DNA of 64,000 nt from Planctomycetota bacterium. Lineage in GTDB: Bacteria; Planctomycetota; UBA1135; UBA2386. A program made the translations under genes and the position numbers. The stretch covers positions 62,001-126,000 of the forward strand of contig JACKIC010000007.1 in NCBI GenBank assembly GCA_020638655.1, in the 5' to 3' direction. A model generated the notes under the pieces. It had not been told where the DNA came from, did not search any database, and saw nothing but the letters and a program-made list of their open reading frames with translations. Each line of letters begins with the position of its first letter. The stretch's first letter is position 1. Shown here piece by piece: positions 19,701 through 27,848 of this stretch.

Positions 19701-20550
19701 CGAGCCGCGCGGCGCAGCGTTCGGCCAGCTTGCGCGTATTGGTGAACACCAGCGTGGTGCGGTGTTCGCCGACCAGCGCGGCGATCTGGTCGAAGATCTC
19801 GGCCCAGGTCTCGGTGTCGCAGATCGTGTCGAGCGGCGCGCCCGGCACCTGCAGCTGCAGGTCGAGGGTGCGGCGGTGGCCGACGTCGACGATGGTGCAC
19901 GGCCTGCCGGCGCCGGCGAGCAGCCCCGCGGTCGCCTCGATCGGGCGCTGCGTCGCCGACAGGCCGATGCGCTGCAGCACGCCGCCGGTCTGCGTCACCA
20001 GCCGGTCGAGCCGTTCGCACGACAGCGCCAGGTGCGCGCCGCGCTTGCTGCCGGCGAGCGCGTGGATCTCGTCGACGATCAGGGTCTTCGCCGTGCTCAG
20101 CATCGCGCGGCCGCGCACGCTGGTCAGCAGGATGTAGAGCGACTCCGGCGTGGTCACCAGGATGTGCGGCGCCTTGCGCGTCATCGCCGCACGTTCGCTC
20201 GCGGGCGTGTCGCCGCTGCGCACCATCACCCGCACGTCGGGCAACGACGGGTCGAGCGCGCGCAGCTCGGCGAGCGGCTGCTGCAGGTTCTTCTGCACGT
20301 CGTTGGCGAGCGCGCGCAGCGGCGAGACGTAGACGATCTGCAGCTCGTCGGGCAGCGCGTTGCCCTGCTGCAGCAGCCGGTCGAGCGAGTGCAGGAACGC
20401 GGCGAGCGTCTTGCCCGAGCCCGTCGGCGCCGCGATCAGCACGTGCTCGCCGGCGCGGATCTTCGGCCAGGCGAGCTGCTGCGGCTCGGACGGTTCGCCG
20501 AGACGTTCGGTGAACCAGCGGGCGACGGTGGGGTGAAAGGCGGTGAGCAC
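16714..20550 (-). CDS. lhr: Lhr-family ATP-dependent DNA helicase
   Basis: The 1278-residue superfamily 2 helicase has Walker A APTGSGKT (41-48), DEIH at 160-163, LSATQ (motif III), TLVFTNTRKLAERCA, TSSLELGIDIGDVDLVVQ (motif V) and FLQRVGRAGH (motif VI). The long C-terminal region (about 420-1278) is the Lhr-specific winged-helix and beta-barrel part, running to the end without interruption. Lhr proteins act in nucleic acid repair; this long form resembles the bacterial Lhr class. The GTG at 20550 gives M-L-T-A-F-H-P-T-V-A, the conserved opening; the frame upstream has no homology. The last 8 nt overlap the selenoprotein candidate gene on the other strand. Confidence 0.93.
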   Translation of the reverse strand: MLTAFHPTVARWFTERLGEPSEPQQLAWPKIRAGEHVLIAAPTGSGKTLAAFLHSLDRLLQQGNALPDELQIVYVSPLRALANDVQKNLQQPLAELRALDPSLPDVRVMVRSGDTPASERAAMTRKAPHILVTTPESLYILLTSVRGRAMLSTAKTLIVDEIHALAGSKRGAHLALSCERLDRLVTQTGGVLQRIGLSATQRPIEATAGLLAGAGRPCTIVDVGHRRTLDLQLQVPGAPLDTICDTETWAEIFDQIAALVGEHRTTLVFTNTRKLAERCAARLAERLGKEHVTSHHGSLSKARRLDAEQRLKHGQLKALVATSSLELGIDIGDVDLVVQIGPTPAIAAFLQRVGRAGHGIGRLPKGRLFPLTRDDLVACTALLHAVRTGDLDRTAQPQHPLDILAQQAVAIAACETIAEDELFALARTAWPFRELPRDRFEAVLAMHAGERTALLHRDSVHRTVRGTRRARLCAITCGGAIPEVADWQVVLDHDDTPVGTVHEDFAIESSVGDVFQLGATSWQIRRIGSGRLRVTEAPGVPPSLPFWIAEGPSRSAELCAAVAHVRERGVDATWLQDECGIPQAAAEQLAEYLRAGAAALGAMPTQGRLVLERFFDETGGQQLVLHSPFGSRINRAFGLALRKRFCVGFGYELQAAATEEAVLISLGPMHSFPLEDVWQFLHPGTATEVLTQALLPAPMFAARWRWNVTRSLLVERFRGGKKVPAPLLRFRADDALAAAFPAAQACPETLPPGPIEVPQGHPVVDQTIADCMFEAMDLDGFLALLQRVRGGDIGLHVIDGNEPSPFAAAILHAMPYAFLDDAPLEERRTQAVAGAQRGARSQSSGDRGSDLDPAAVATVQEQCWPDPRSAEELHEALGWMGWLDDHEVAPAWREWLDVLAADGRALHESAGDGARWFAAEASREPLDRWRGRLEAQFPVYVDAVPEAELEWLRALEAEGTAMRARCAGRELFGHRRLLARARNTMLERLRAAVQPVSPAAFAAFLPGWQHVGDADNAGPRGLGTSLHQLATAAFPAREWESEVLPRRVHDLRREHLDQVTLSGEFVWLRLWGRWRGPLSRCPISIVPRAELSRWLELPLEHPDPAALGGPARTLLAILQARGAVFPTDLETESRLLPSQLEEGLSELVGQGFATCDSFATMRQLAVPPSRRRFPLFAVGRWSLVPWPEENVRAGEAAIELVALAALRRFGVVSHTLLLEHKFPVPWRLMLRALRGLELRGEARGGRFVSGWAGEQYALPAAVSRLRASRPAALAATFS

Positions 20551-20642
20551 GGTCGGGCGGTTGCGTTCGGGCCAGTTCGGCGGGCCAGTGAGTTGGATCG
20601 TTGTGGTGGGGCAGTGAGGCGGGTCGGTGCGTGCGGTCAGAG

Positions 20643-20668
20643 CACCGGATCTGGGCACCGGATCTGGG
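20643..20668. repeat. 13-bp perfect tandem duplication
   Basis: CACCGGATCTGGG occurs twice back to back (20643-20655, 20656-20668) in the short gap between lhr and the second Rpn gene. No function is evident; it looks like a small replication-slippage duplication. Confidence 0.8.
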
Positions 20669-20675
20669 CGCCCGG

Positions 20676-21398
20676 TCAGTCGGCGAACACGGCCTCGACG
20701 GTGGCGGCGTCGAGGATGCGTTCGGCCCAGCGGTCGAGCTCGGCGAGGCTCGCCGAACGGATGCGCGGGGCGAGGTCTTCCGCGGCGGAGCCGAAGCGCT
20801 TCTGCAGCTGCAGCAACAGCAGCTCGGCGCGGCCTTCGACGCGGCCTTCGTGACGACCCAGTTCCAGACCTTCTCGCTTGAGTCTCTCTGCGGTGGACAT
20901 GACGGAGTGCTCCGGGCGTTGCAGGATGTGTTCGAGCAGCTGCTGCAGGGTGCGCGGTTCGACCTCGCGCACGCGAAGACAATAGCAGGCGATGGCCGCG
21001 ATCGCGTCGGCGCCCGCGGGTGGCCCCGTCTCCCGGTCGGCGGCGCGCAGCAGATCGCCCCACCGTCGCAGGGCGGCCAGCGTGTCGTCGTCCGAGTGTT
21101 CGCGGAAGAACCGCAGGGCGAGGCGGGTGAGTACGATCGTCGGTGGTAGCGGGGAGTCGCGGATCGACGCTTCGTCCAGCCGCTGGACCTCGCCGCCGTT
21201 GGCGCGCGCCGCCACGAACACGTGGTCGACGATCTCCTGGCGCAGCGAGGGGCGGTGCGCCTTCTGTGGCTCGGGCGCCAGGGTGTGCCACTCGACTTCG
21301 TCGTGCCACTGCGTCGGCATCAGCCAGCGCAGCCACGCACCGGCCAGCGACGCGTGGGCGAAGAGGCAGTGGAACAGGTCGTCATGCGGTTGGGCCAA
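20676..21398 (-). CDS. Rpn-family protein lacking the catalytic half (degenerate)
   Basis: The 240-residue product begins like the first Rpn protein (x-x-PHDDLFHCLFAH) and ends like it (RPEHSVMSTAERLKREG, then an EGR-type charged repeat and a helical tail). Between DHVFVAARANGGEVQ and RLDEASIRDSPLPPTIVL about 100-120 residues are missing compared with the gene at 6720-7709, including the E-x-K strand and the RYIVSLGQRW block. The reading frame stays open. It is probably nuclease-dead, either a decaying paralogue or a regulatory remnant. TTG(21398) is chosen because AGGAGG lies 6 nt upstream and because both Rpn genes then share a TTG-x-x-P-H-D start; GTG(21401) is the alternative. Confidence 0.7.
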   Translation of the reverse strand: MAQPHDDLFHCLFAHASLAGAWLRWLMPTQWHDEVEWHTLAPEPQKAHRPSLRQEIVDHVFVAARANGGEVQRLDEASIRDSPLPPTIVLTRLALRFFREHSDDDTLAALRRWGDLLRAADRETGPPAGADAIAAIACYCLRVREVEPRTLQQLLEHILQRPEHSVMSTAERLKREGLELGRHEGRVEGRAELLLLQLQKRFGSAAEDLAPRIRSASLAELDRWAERILDAATVEAVFAD

Positions 21399-21527
21399 CA
21401 CGGTCCTCCTGCCAGCAAGGACGCGCAGGGGGGGGCAGGTGCAGCACGGATTTCGCGCGGCGGCAGGTGAGTCGCCTGCGCCATCGTGCCCATGGCGCCA
21501 GGGCGCCCCAGCCGATACACCGCCTCG

Positions 21528-22847
21528 ATGGACCTGGGCTTCGAGACGATCGGCAACGCCTGCCTCATCTTCCACGACCGCGGCCCCGTGCTCGCCACCG
21601 ACCCCTGGCTGCACGGCACCGCCTACTTCGGCGCCTGGCGCCTCAGCCACGAGGTGCCGCGGCAGCAGCAGGAGAACGTCGCCGCATGCAAGTTCCTGTG
21701 GATCTCGCACGGTCACCCCGACCACCTGAGCCTGCCGTCGCTCGAGAACCTGCGCGACAAGAAGATCCTGCTCGCGGACCACTACGGCGGCCGCATCGCC
21801 AACGACCTGCGCGGCATGGGCTTCGACGTCACCGTGATGAAGTGCGGGCAGTGGCTGCAGGTGAGTGACCGCATGCGCATCGCCGCGCTCGCCAACTACA
21901 ACCAGGACGCGTCGCTCGTGGTCGACCTCGACGGCCACCTGATCGTCGACGCCAACGACGCCGGCAACCGCGGCAGCAGTCGCTTCCTCGACCGCGAGCG
22001 CAAGAACTTCCACAAGCGCACGGTGCTCGCGTGCCTGACCGGCTACGGCGACGCCGACATGATCAACTTCTTCGACGAGCAGGGCCGCCGCGTGCCGCCG
22101 GCCGCGATGTCGCACACGCCGCAGGGGCCCGGCATCGCGGCGCTGCTCGACCACTACGACCTCGACTACTTCGCGCCGTCGAGCTCGATGCACCGCTACA
22201 ACCGCACCGACAGCGTCTGGGCCGACGCCTGCGCGACGCCGATCGAGGACCACCGCATCGGCTTCGACGGCGGCCGGCGCACGTGCCTGCCGGCCTACGT
22301 GCAGTTCGACCTGCACACCGGGACCTACGAGAAGATCGCGCCCAAGGCCAACGACGGCCCGCCCGAGGACCCGTCGGTCTACGGCGACGACTGGAGCACG
22401 CCGCTGCAGCGCGAGGACGAGCAGCTGCTGCGCGACTACTTCGCCAGGTTCGAACACCTGCGCGCACAGTTCGACTTCGTCAAGTTCGCGGTCGGCGGGC
22501 GCGAGACCACGATCGACCTCGGCAAGGGCCACGGCCGCGGCGTGACGTTCGCGACGCCGCGTCAGTCGCTGGTCTCGGCGGTGCAGTGGAACGCGTTCGA
22601 CGACATCCTGATCGGCAACTTCTGCAAGACCACGCTGCACGGCGACTGGTGGGGCAAGCAGGGCGCCGACGCGCTGTATCCGCACTTCACGCCGTTCGTG
22701 ACCAAGTTCGGCGACAACGGCGGCGCCTACGACGCCGCGGGGTTGCGCGCCTACTTCGCCGAGTACCTGCGCCGCGGCTTCACCGAGTTCACGGCCGAGG
22801 CCGCGGACCAGGAGATGAAGGCCGCGCTGGCGCCCTACCTGGGCTGA
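21528..22847 (+). CDS. Metallo-beta-lactamase-fold hydrolase
   Basis: The 439-residue protein has the MBL metal motif HGHPDH at 61-66 (H-x-H-x-D-H), preceded by the strand LATDPWLHG and followed by VVDLDGHLIVDANDAG with a metal Asp. It resembles the UlaG-like/L-ascorbate lactonase-related group of cytosolic MBL proteins, but the C-terminal 200 residues are not a recognised domain. No signal peptide is seen. MDLGF is chosen over an upstream Met (21486) because the MBL strand begins there and TACACC ends 6 nt before this ATG, so the longer start would be upstream of the transcript. The substrate is unknown. Confidence 0.8.
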   Translation: MDLGFETIGNACLIFHDRGPVLATDPWLHGTAYFGAWRLSHEVPRQQQENVAACKFLWISHGHPDHLSLPSLENLRDKKILLADHYGGRIANDLRGMGFDVTVMKCGQWLQVSDRMRIAALANYNQDASLVVDLDGHLIVDANDAGNRGSSRFLDRERKNFHKRTVLACLTGYGDADMINFFDEQGRRVPPAAMSHTPQGPGIAALLDHYDLDYFAPSSSMHRYNRTDSVWADACATPIEDHRIGFDGGRRTCLPAYVQFDLHTGTYEKIAPKANDGPPEDPSVYGDDWSTPLQREDEQLLRDYFARFEHLRAQFDFVKFAVGGRETTIDLGKGHGRGVTFATPRQSLVSAVQWNAFDDILIGNFCKTTLHGDWWGKQGADALYPHFTPFVTKFGDNGGAYDAAGLRAYFAEYLRRGFTEFTAEAADQEMKAALAPYLG

Positions 22848-22949
22848 GGGGGCGCGGCCGCGCGCGGGACAAGCGCGTTGCAGCGGCCCGGCTCGCAATC
22901 GGCGGGGGCGGCCCGTAAAGACCGGGCTTCCGCTTTCCCCGAGGATCCG

Positions 22950-24725
22950 ATGAGACTGTTGCGCGCCGTAGTCCCCGCCCTGTTGCCGCTCCTGGCGGCG
23001 CCGTCGCTACTGGCCCCGCTGATGGCCCCGCTGATGGCGCAAGACGCCGCGGTCGCCGAGTCGTCGAAGCAGGGCGACCCGTTGCCGGCGGGCATGGCCG
23101 AGAAGATCGTCGCCGAGGGCATCGAACACAGCCACGCGATGCGACTGCTGCGCGACCTGTGCGCCAACGGCCACCGGCTCACCGGGTCGGACAACTTCAC
23201 CAAGGCCTGCGAGTGGGGGCTGGCCGAGTTCGAGAAGATGGGCCTCGCCGCGCACCTCGAGCAGTGGGCCGAGTGGAAGCTCGTGTGGAACCGCGGCGCG
23301 TGGATCGGCCGCGTCGTGCATCCGATCCAGCTCGACATGTACGTGGCCACCGAGGCGTGGACCGCGGGCACCAAGGGCATGCAGAAAGGTCTCGTGATGA
23401 TGGTGCCGGACAGCGTCGACCAGGTCGACGCCGACGAGGTGCGCGGCAAGTGGCTGTTCCACGGTCGCCGCCGCCCGTCCGCAGAGGTCCGCGAGGCCTG
23501 CGAGAAGGCCGGCATCCTGGGCTGGGTCTACCGCGCCGGCGACCCGACGCCGCAGTTCCCGACCCGCGTGCGCGTGTTCGGCGACTACCGCACCGCGATG
23601 AAGTCGATCGACGACGTGCCGACCGTGCCTTCGATCGCCGTGCGCGCCGACGACGCCGACCAGCTGCTCGAGCTCATCGATCAGGCCAGCCGCGGCGGTG
23701 GCGAGGCGCCGATCTGTGAGTTCGACATCCAGAACAGCTTCCGCGAAGGGCCGATCAAGCTGCACAACGTCATCGCCGAGATCCCGGGCACCGAGAAGCC
23801 CGACGAGGTCGTGATCGTCTGCGGCCACCTCGACAGCTGGCATCAGGCCCAGGGCACCACCGACAACGGCACTGGCGCCACCTCGACCCTCGAGGCCGCG
23901 CGCATCCTCGCAGCGGTCGGGGCCAAGCCCAAGCGCACCCTCCGGTTCTGCCTGTGGGGCGGCGAGGAGGAGGGGCTGCTCGGCAGCCACGGCCACGTGC
24001 AGCGCTTCCGCGCCGACATGGACAAGGTCTCGGCCGTGTTCAACCACGACACCGGCACCAACTGGGCCCAGACCCTGTCCGTCACCCGCAAGATGGCCGA
24101 GCAGCTCGAACCCGTCTTCGCGCACGTCAACCGGCTCATGAAGGCGCCCGACGAGGACTTCGACGGCGAGGTCTTCGACCTGCGCATCACCCAGTCGGTG
24201 CGCGGCGGCGGCGGCAGCGACCACGCCTCGTTCATCGCGGCCGGCGTGCCCGCCTGGTCCTGGGGCCTCAAGGGGCGCAGCGACTACTTCCAGTACACCT
24301 GGCACACCCAGTGGGACACGATCGACGTGGCCATCGAGGAGTACCAGCGCCACACCGCGACCGTGATCGCGATCGCCGCGCTCGGCACCGCCAACCTCGA
24401 CCAGCTGCTCGACCGCGAAGGCGTCTCCGCGGGCGGGGGCGGTCGCGGCCAGTCGTCGGCGTTCGCCGAGGGCTGGTTCGGCGCCAGCCTCGACGGCATG
24501 AAGTTCAAGGACGTCAAGGCCGACGGTCGCGCTGCCAAGCTCGGGGTCATGGACGGCGACGTGCTGATCGAGGTGGGGGGGCAGAAGGTCGAGAACCTGC
24601 GCCAGATCTTCCAGTTCGCGCGCGAGGTCGAGGGCGAGAACGTCGAGTTCGTGTTCCGGCGCGGCGACCAGACCTTCAAAGGTGCCCTGCCAAAGAGTGA
24701 CGTGCAGTTCCGGCGCGGTGGCTGA
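22950..24725 (+). CDS. Secreted M28 aminopeptidase with C-terminal PDZ domain
   Basis: The 591-residue exported zinc peptidase has a signal peptide (about 1-31), a protease-associated-like region (about 130-270) and an M28 core with zinc ligands in CGHLDSWH (His about 293), TTDNGTGAT (bridging Asp), GGEEEGLLGS (general-base Glu and ligand) and, near the end, GGSDHASF and WHTQWDTID. Residues about 510-591 form a PDZ domain (GWFGASLDGM, AAKLGVMDGDVLIEVGGQKV), which may position peptide substrates. GAGG sits about 5 nt before the ATG. Full length for this architecture. It probably trims peptides in the periplasm or outside the cell. Confidence 0.9.
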   Translation: MRLLRAVVPALLPLLAAPSLLAPLMAPLMAQDAAVAESSKQGDPLPAGMAEKIVAEGIEHSHAMRLLRDLCANGHRLTGSDNFTKACEWGLAEFEKMGLAAHLEQWAEWKLVWNRGAWIGRVVHPIQLDMYVATEAWTAGTKGMQKGLVMMVPDSVDQVDADEVRGKWLFHGRRRPSAEVREACEKAGILGWVYRAGDPTPQFPTRVRVFGDYRTAMKSIDDVPTVPSIAVRADDADQLLELIDQASRGGGEAPICEFDIQNSFREGPIKLHNVIAEIPGTEKPDEVVIVCGHLDSWHQAQGTTDNGTGATSTLEAARILAAVGAKPKRTLRFCLWGGEEEGLLGSHGHVQRFRADMDKVSAVFNHDTGTNWAQTLSVTRKMAEQLEPVFAHVNRLMKAPDEDFDGEVFDLRITQSVRGGGGSDHASFIAAGVPAWSWGLKGRSDYFQYTWHTQWDTIDVAIEEYQRHTATVIAIAALGTANLDQLLDREGVSAGGGGRGQSSAFAEGWFGASLDGMKFKDVKADGRAAKLGVMDGDVLIEVGGQKVENLRQIFQFAREVEGENVEFVFRRGDQTFKGALPKSDVQFRRGG

Positions 24726-25048
24726 CCGATCGCCACGCTGCGACGCGCGGTCGCGGCAGAACTTCGTCGTTTGCGCAGTAGCGCCGCGCCCTCGGGTTTT
24801 CTAGCATGCGCGCCACGGTGGGAACGCCCACCACGAGCAGGCGTGGTCCGCGGGTGGTTCCCCGCGGGCGGTCAACGCGCCTTCTTCGTTGGCGAGAACC
24901 CGGGCGGCGCATCGCAATTCCGCGGCGCAGCCCGTTGCGGTTGGCGAGTTGATACTCGGCGGTTCGGCTCCGCGTCCGCGGTCCGGCCCGACTTCGACAC
25001 GTTGGTTCTGGCCGGGTGCCGGGCGGCACGCGCGTCAGGGAGGGACAC
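24726..25048 (+). promoter_or_regulatory. Gap and probable leader of the LysM gene
   Basis: The 323-nt gap holds no credible gene. A TAGCAT hexamer at 24802-24807 is a possible -10 element (the same hexamer occurs before the HEAT gene and the thioredoxin-like gene). A 7-bp perfect hairpin, CCGCGGG (24848-54) with CCCGCGG (24861-67) and a 6-nt loop, would lie in the resulting long leader. An AGGGAGGG Shine-Dalgarno stretch precedes the ATG. Confidence 0.4.
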
Positions 25049-26011
25049 ATGAAGCAGAACGAGCGTTTGCTGGTCTACGCAGTCACGGGCTTCCTCGCGG
25101 TGATCCTGGTCATCGCGGTCTGGTTCGGCAACGACGCCGCCGCAGGGCTGCGCCAGAGTGCCGGCGCCGACAAGTCGGCCCAGGGCGTCAAGGACATCGG
25201 TGACCTGCTGGGCACCAAGCCGGCCGAGGGCGCGCCGGCGGCGGGCCCCGGAGCGGGCTCCGGCGGGCCGGAGGCCGAAGGTGCCGCACCCGGTGCGGGT
25301 GACAACAAGAACGGCGAGCAGCCGCTGGTCACCCGCAGCACGGCCATGGTCGCCGCCGACCTCGTCGCGCAGCAACTCGGCCCCAGCCGCCGCGAGTACA
25401 CCGTGCGCTGGGTGACCGTTCGCTCCGGCGACACGCTGGAGTCGCTCGTGGTGCGCTGGTGCGGTTCGCGCGACTTCGTCGAGAATGCCCTGCGCCTCAA
25501 CGAGGAGATCGGCGTGCTCAAGATCGGCAAGGAGGTCGCCGTGCCGTGGGTCGACGACGAGGTCGTGCTCGAGGCCCACGAAGCGCGGCAGGCCAAGAAG
25601 CTCGCGGCCGTGCCGAACGGGGAGCGCACCCTCGGTGGCAACGACGGCAGCGTGCCCACCGACTGGACCGCACCCGCCGGTCCCGCCGCGGCCAAGCCGG
25701 AGTCGAGCCGGATCCGCGATCTGCTCCAGCCGCAGGTGCAGCCCGAGTCGCCGGGCTTCCGCGAGCCCGGCAACCGCACCGAGAAGCCCGCGAACATCCC
25801 GGTCGCTGCCGATGGTGGGGCTGTCGCCGCGCCGAGTTCCTCGGGCATGACCCGCTACACGGTCAAGAGCGGTGACTCGCTGTGGGCGATCGCGGCCCGC
25901 ACCTACGGCCGCGGCATGGCCGACAAGATGGTGCCGGAGATCAAGCGCGCGAACCCGGGCACGACCGACAAGCTGAAGCCCAACCAGGTGCTGGTGCTCC
26001 CGCCCAAGTGA
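25049..26011 (+). CDS. Membrane-anchored protein with two LysM domains
   Basis: The 320-residue protein has one TM helix (about 9-28) without a cleavage site, then a Pro/Ala/Gly-rich linker. A first LysM-like motif (about 120-170, VRWVTVRSGDTLESLVVRWC) and a canonical C-terminal LysM (about 270-320, YTVKSGDSLWAIAARTYG ... NQVLVLPPK) follow. It probably sits in the inner membrane and binds peptidoglycan in the periplasm, as cell-envelope or division-related LysM proteins do. The start is fixed by the AGGGAGGG ribosome-binding site and the TM helix. The last codons and stop are duplicated in tandem just downstream. Confidence 0.85.
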   Translation: MKQNERLLVYAVTGFLAVILVIAVWFGNDAAAGLRQSAGADKSAQGVKDIGDLLGTKPAEGAPAAGPGAGSGGPEAEGAAPGAGDNKNGEQPLVTRSTAMVAADLVAQQLGPSRREYTVRWVTVRSGDTLESLVVRWCGSRDFVENALRLNEEIGVLKIGKEVAVPWVDDEVVLEAHEARQAKKLAAVPNGERTLGGNDGSVPTDWTAPAGPAAAKPESSRIRDLLQPQVQPESPGFREPGNRTEKPANIPVAADGGAVAAPSSSGMTRYTVKSGDSLWAIAARTYGRGMADKMVPEIKRANPGTTDKLKPNQVLVLPPK

Positions 26012-26026
26012 CTCCCGCCCAAGTGA
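25997..26026. repeat. 15-bp tandem duplication spanning the LysM stop codon
   Basis: CTCCCGCCCAAGTGA occurs twice in a row (25997-26011 and 26012-26026). Being 15 nt long, it repeats the last four codons and the TGA stop in the same frame, so a readthrough product would gain only L-P-P-K. Confidence 0.9.
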
Positions 26027-26027
26027 A

Positions 26028-26095
26028 CTGTTGGCTTTGATGGGGGCGTATCCTGGCCGGCCTCGGCTCGCCGTCGCCCCCATCGAAGCCAGCAG
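26028..26095. terminator. Bidirectional terminator hairpin, 21-bp stem
   Basis: Arm 26028-26048 pairs with 26075-26095 over 21 positions with two G-U wobbles; the loop is 26 nt. It lies between two convergent genes (LysM protein and sigma54 activator) and ends 2 nt from the activator stop codon, so it can serve both strands. Confidence 0.75.
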
Positions 26096-26097
26096 TC

Positions 26098-27468
<1,371 letters not shown>

Positions 27469-27848
27469 GGCCGCGCAGGCTAGCGGCGGCGCGCGGTCGC
27501 CGCACCCGCGCCATGGCCTTCCCGACCGCGGTCCGCACGGCGTCGCCAGGATTTTTGGGGTTCCCAGGCGGCGTTGGCACCGGGGCCAGGAGCCAGCCTG
27601 GCCGCCGCCGCGGCCCTGGGGGCGGCTCCGCCCCGGCCTTGGGGTATCCTTGCGTCGTCAACTCGAGCCCGTGCGTCTACTTGACGGTGGGGCGACGGAA
27701 CTTAGCATGCACGGCCCCCTGCCCGCAGAAAGCTGGCAGACCGGCAGTTCCGGCGCCCGTCCCATATGCCCAAGGCGCCGTAGCTCCCGAACTTCGCCGC
27801 CCTCTCCCAAAGACCCCTCTGCCTTTCCGTTCCAAGGAGTCCTGTTTC
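27469..27848. other. Divergent gap with HEAT-gene promoter and leader
   Basis: The 380-nt gap contains TAGCCT for the leftward regulator, a GGGGCGG/CCGCCCC stem (27619-27634), a sigma70-like promoter at 27681-27708 and a roughly 130-nt leader with AAGGAG about 9-10 nt before the HEAT gene ATG. Open frames here lack protein-like features. Confidence 0.5.
27681..27708 (+). promoter_or_regulatory. Sigma70-type promoter for the HEAT-repeat gene
   Basis: TTGACG (27681-86) and TAGCAT (27703-08) are 16 nt apart. The -35 matches consensus at 5 of 6 positions, the best housekeeping-type promoter noticed in the window. Transcription would start near 27715. Confidence 0.6.

Noticed and set aside
16891..20853. 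1320-codon open frame on the plus strand opposite lhr
   Set aside because: It lies opposite a full Lhr helicase and its composition (Arg, Ala, Gln, His) is typical of a shadow frame.
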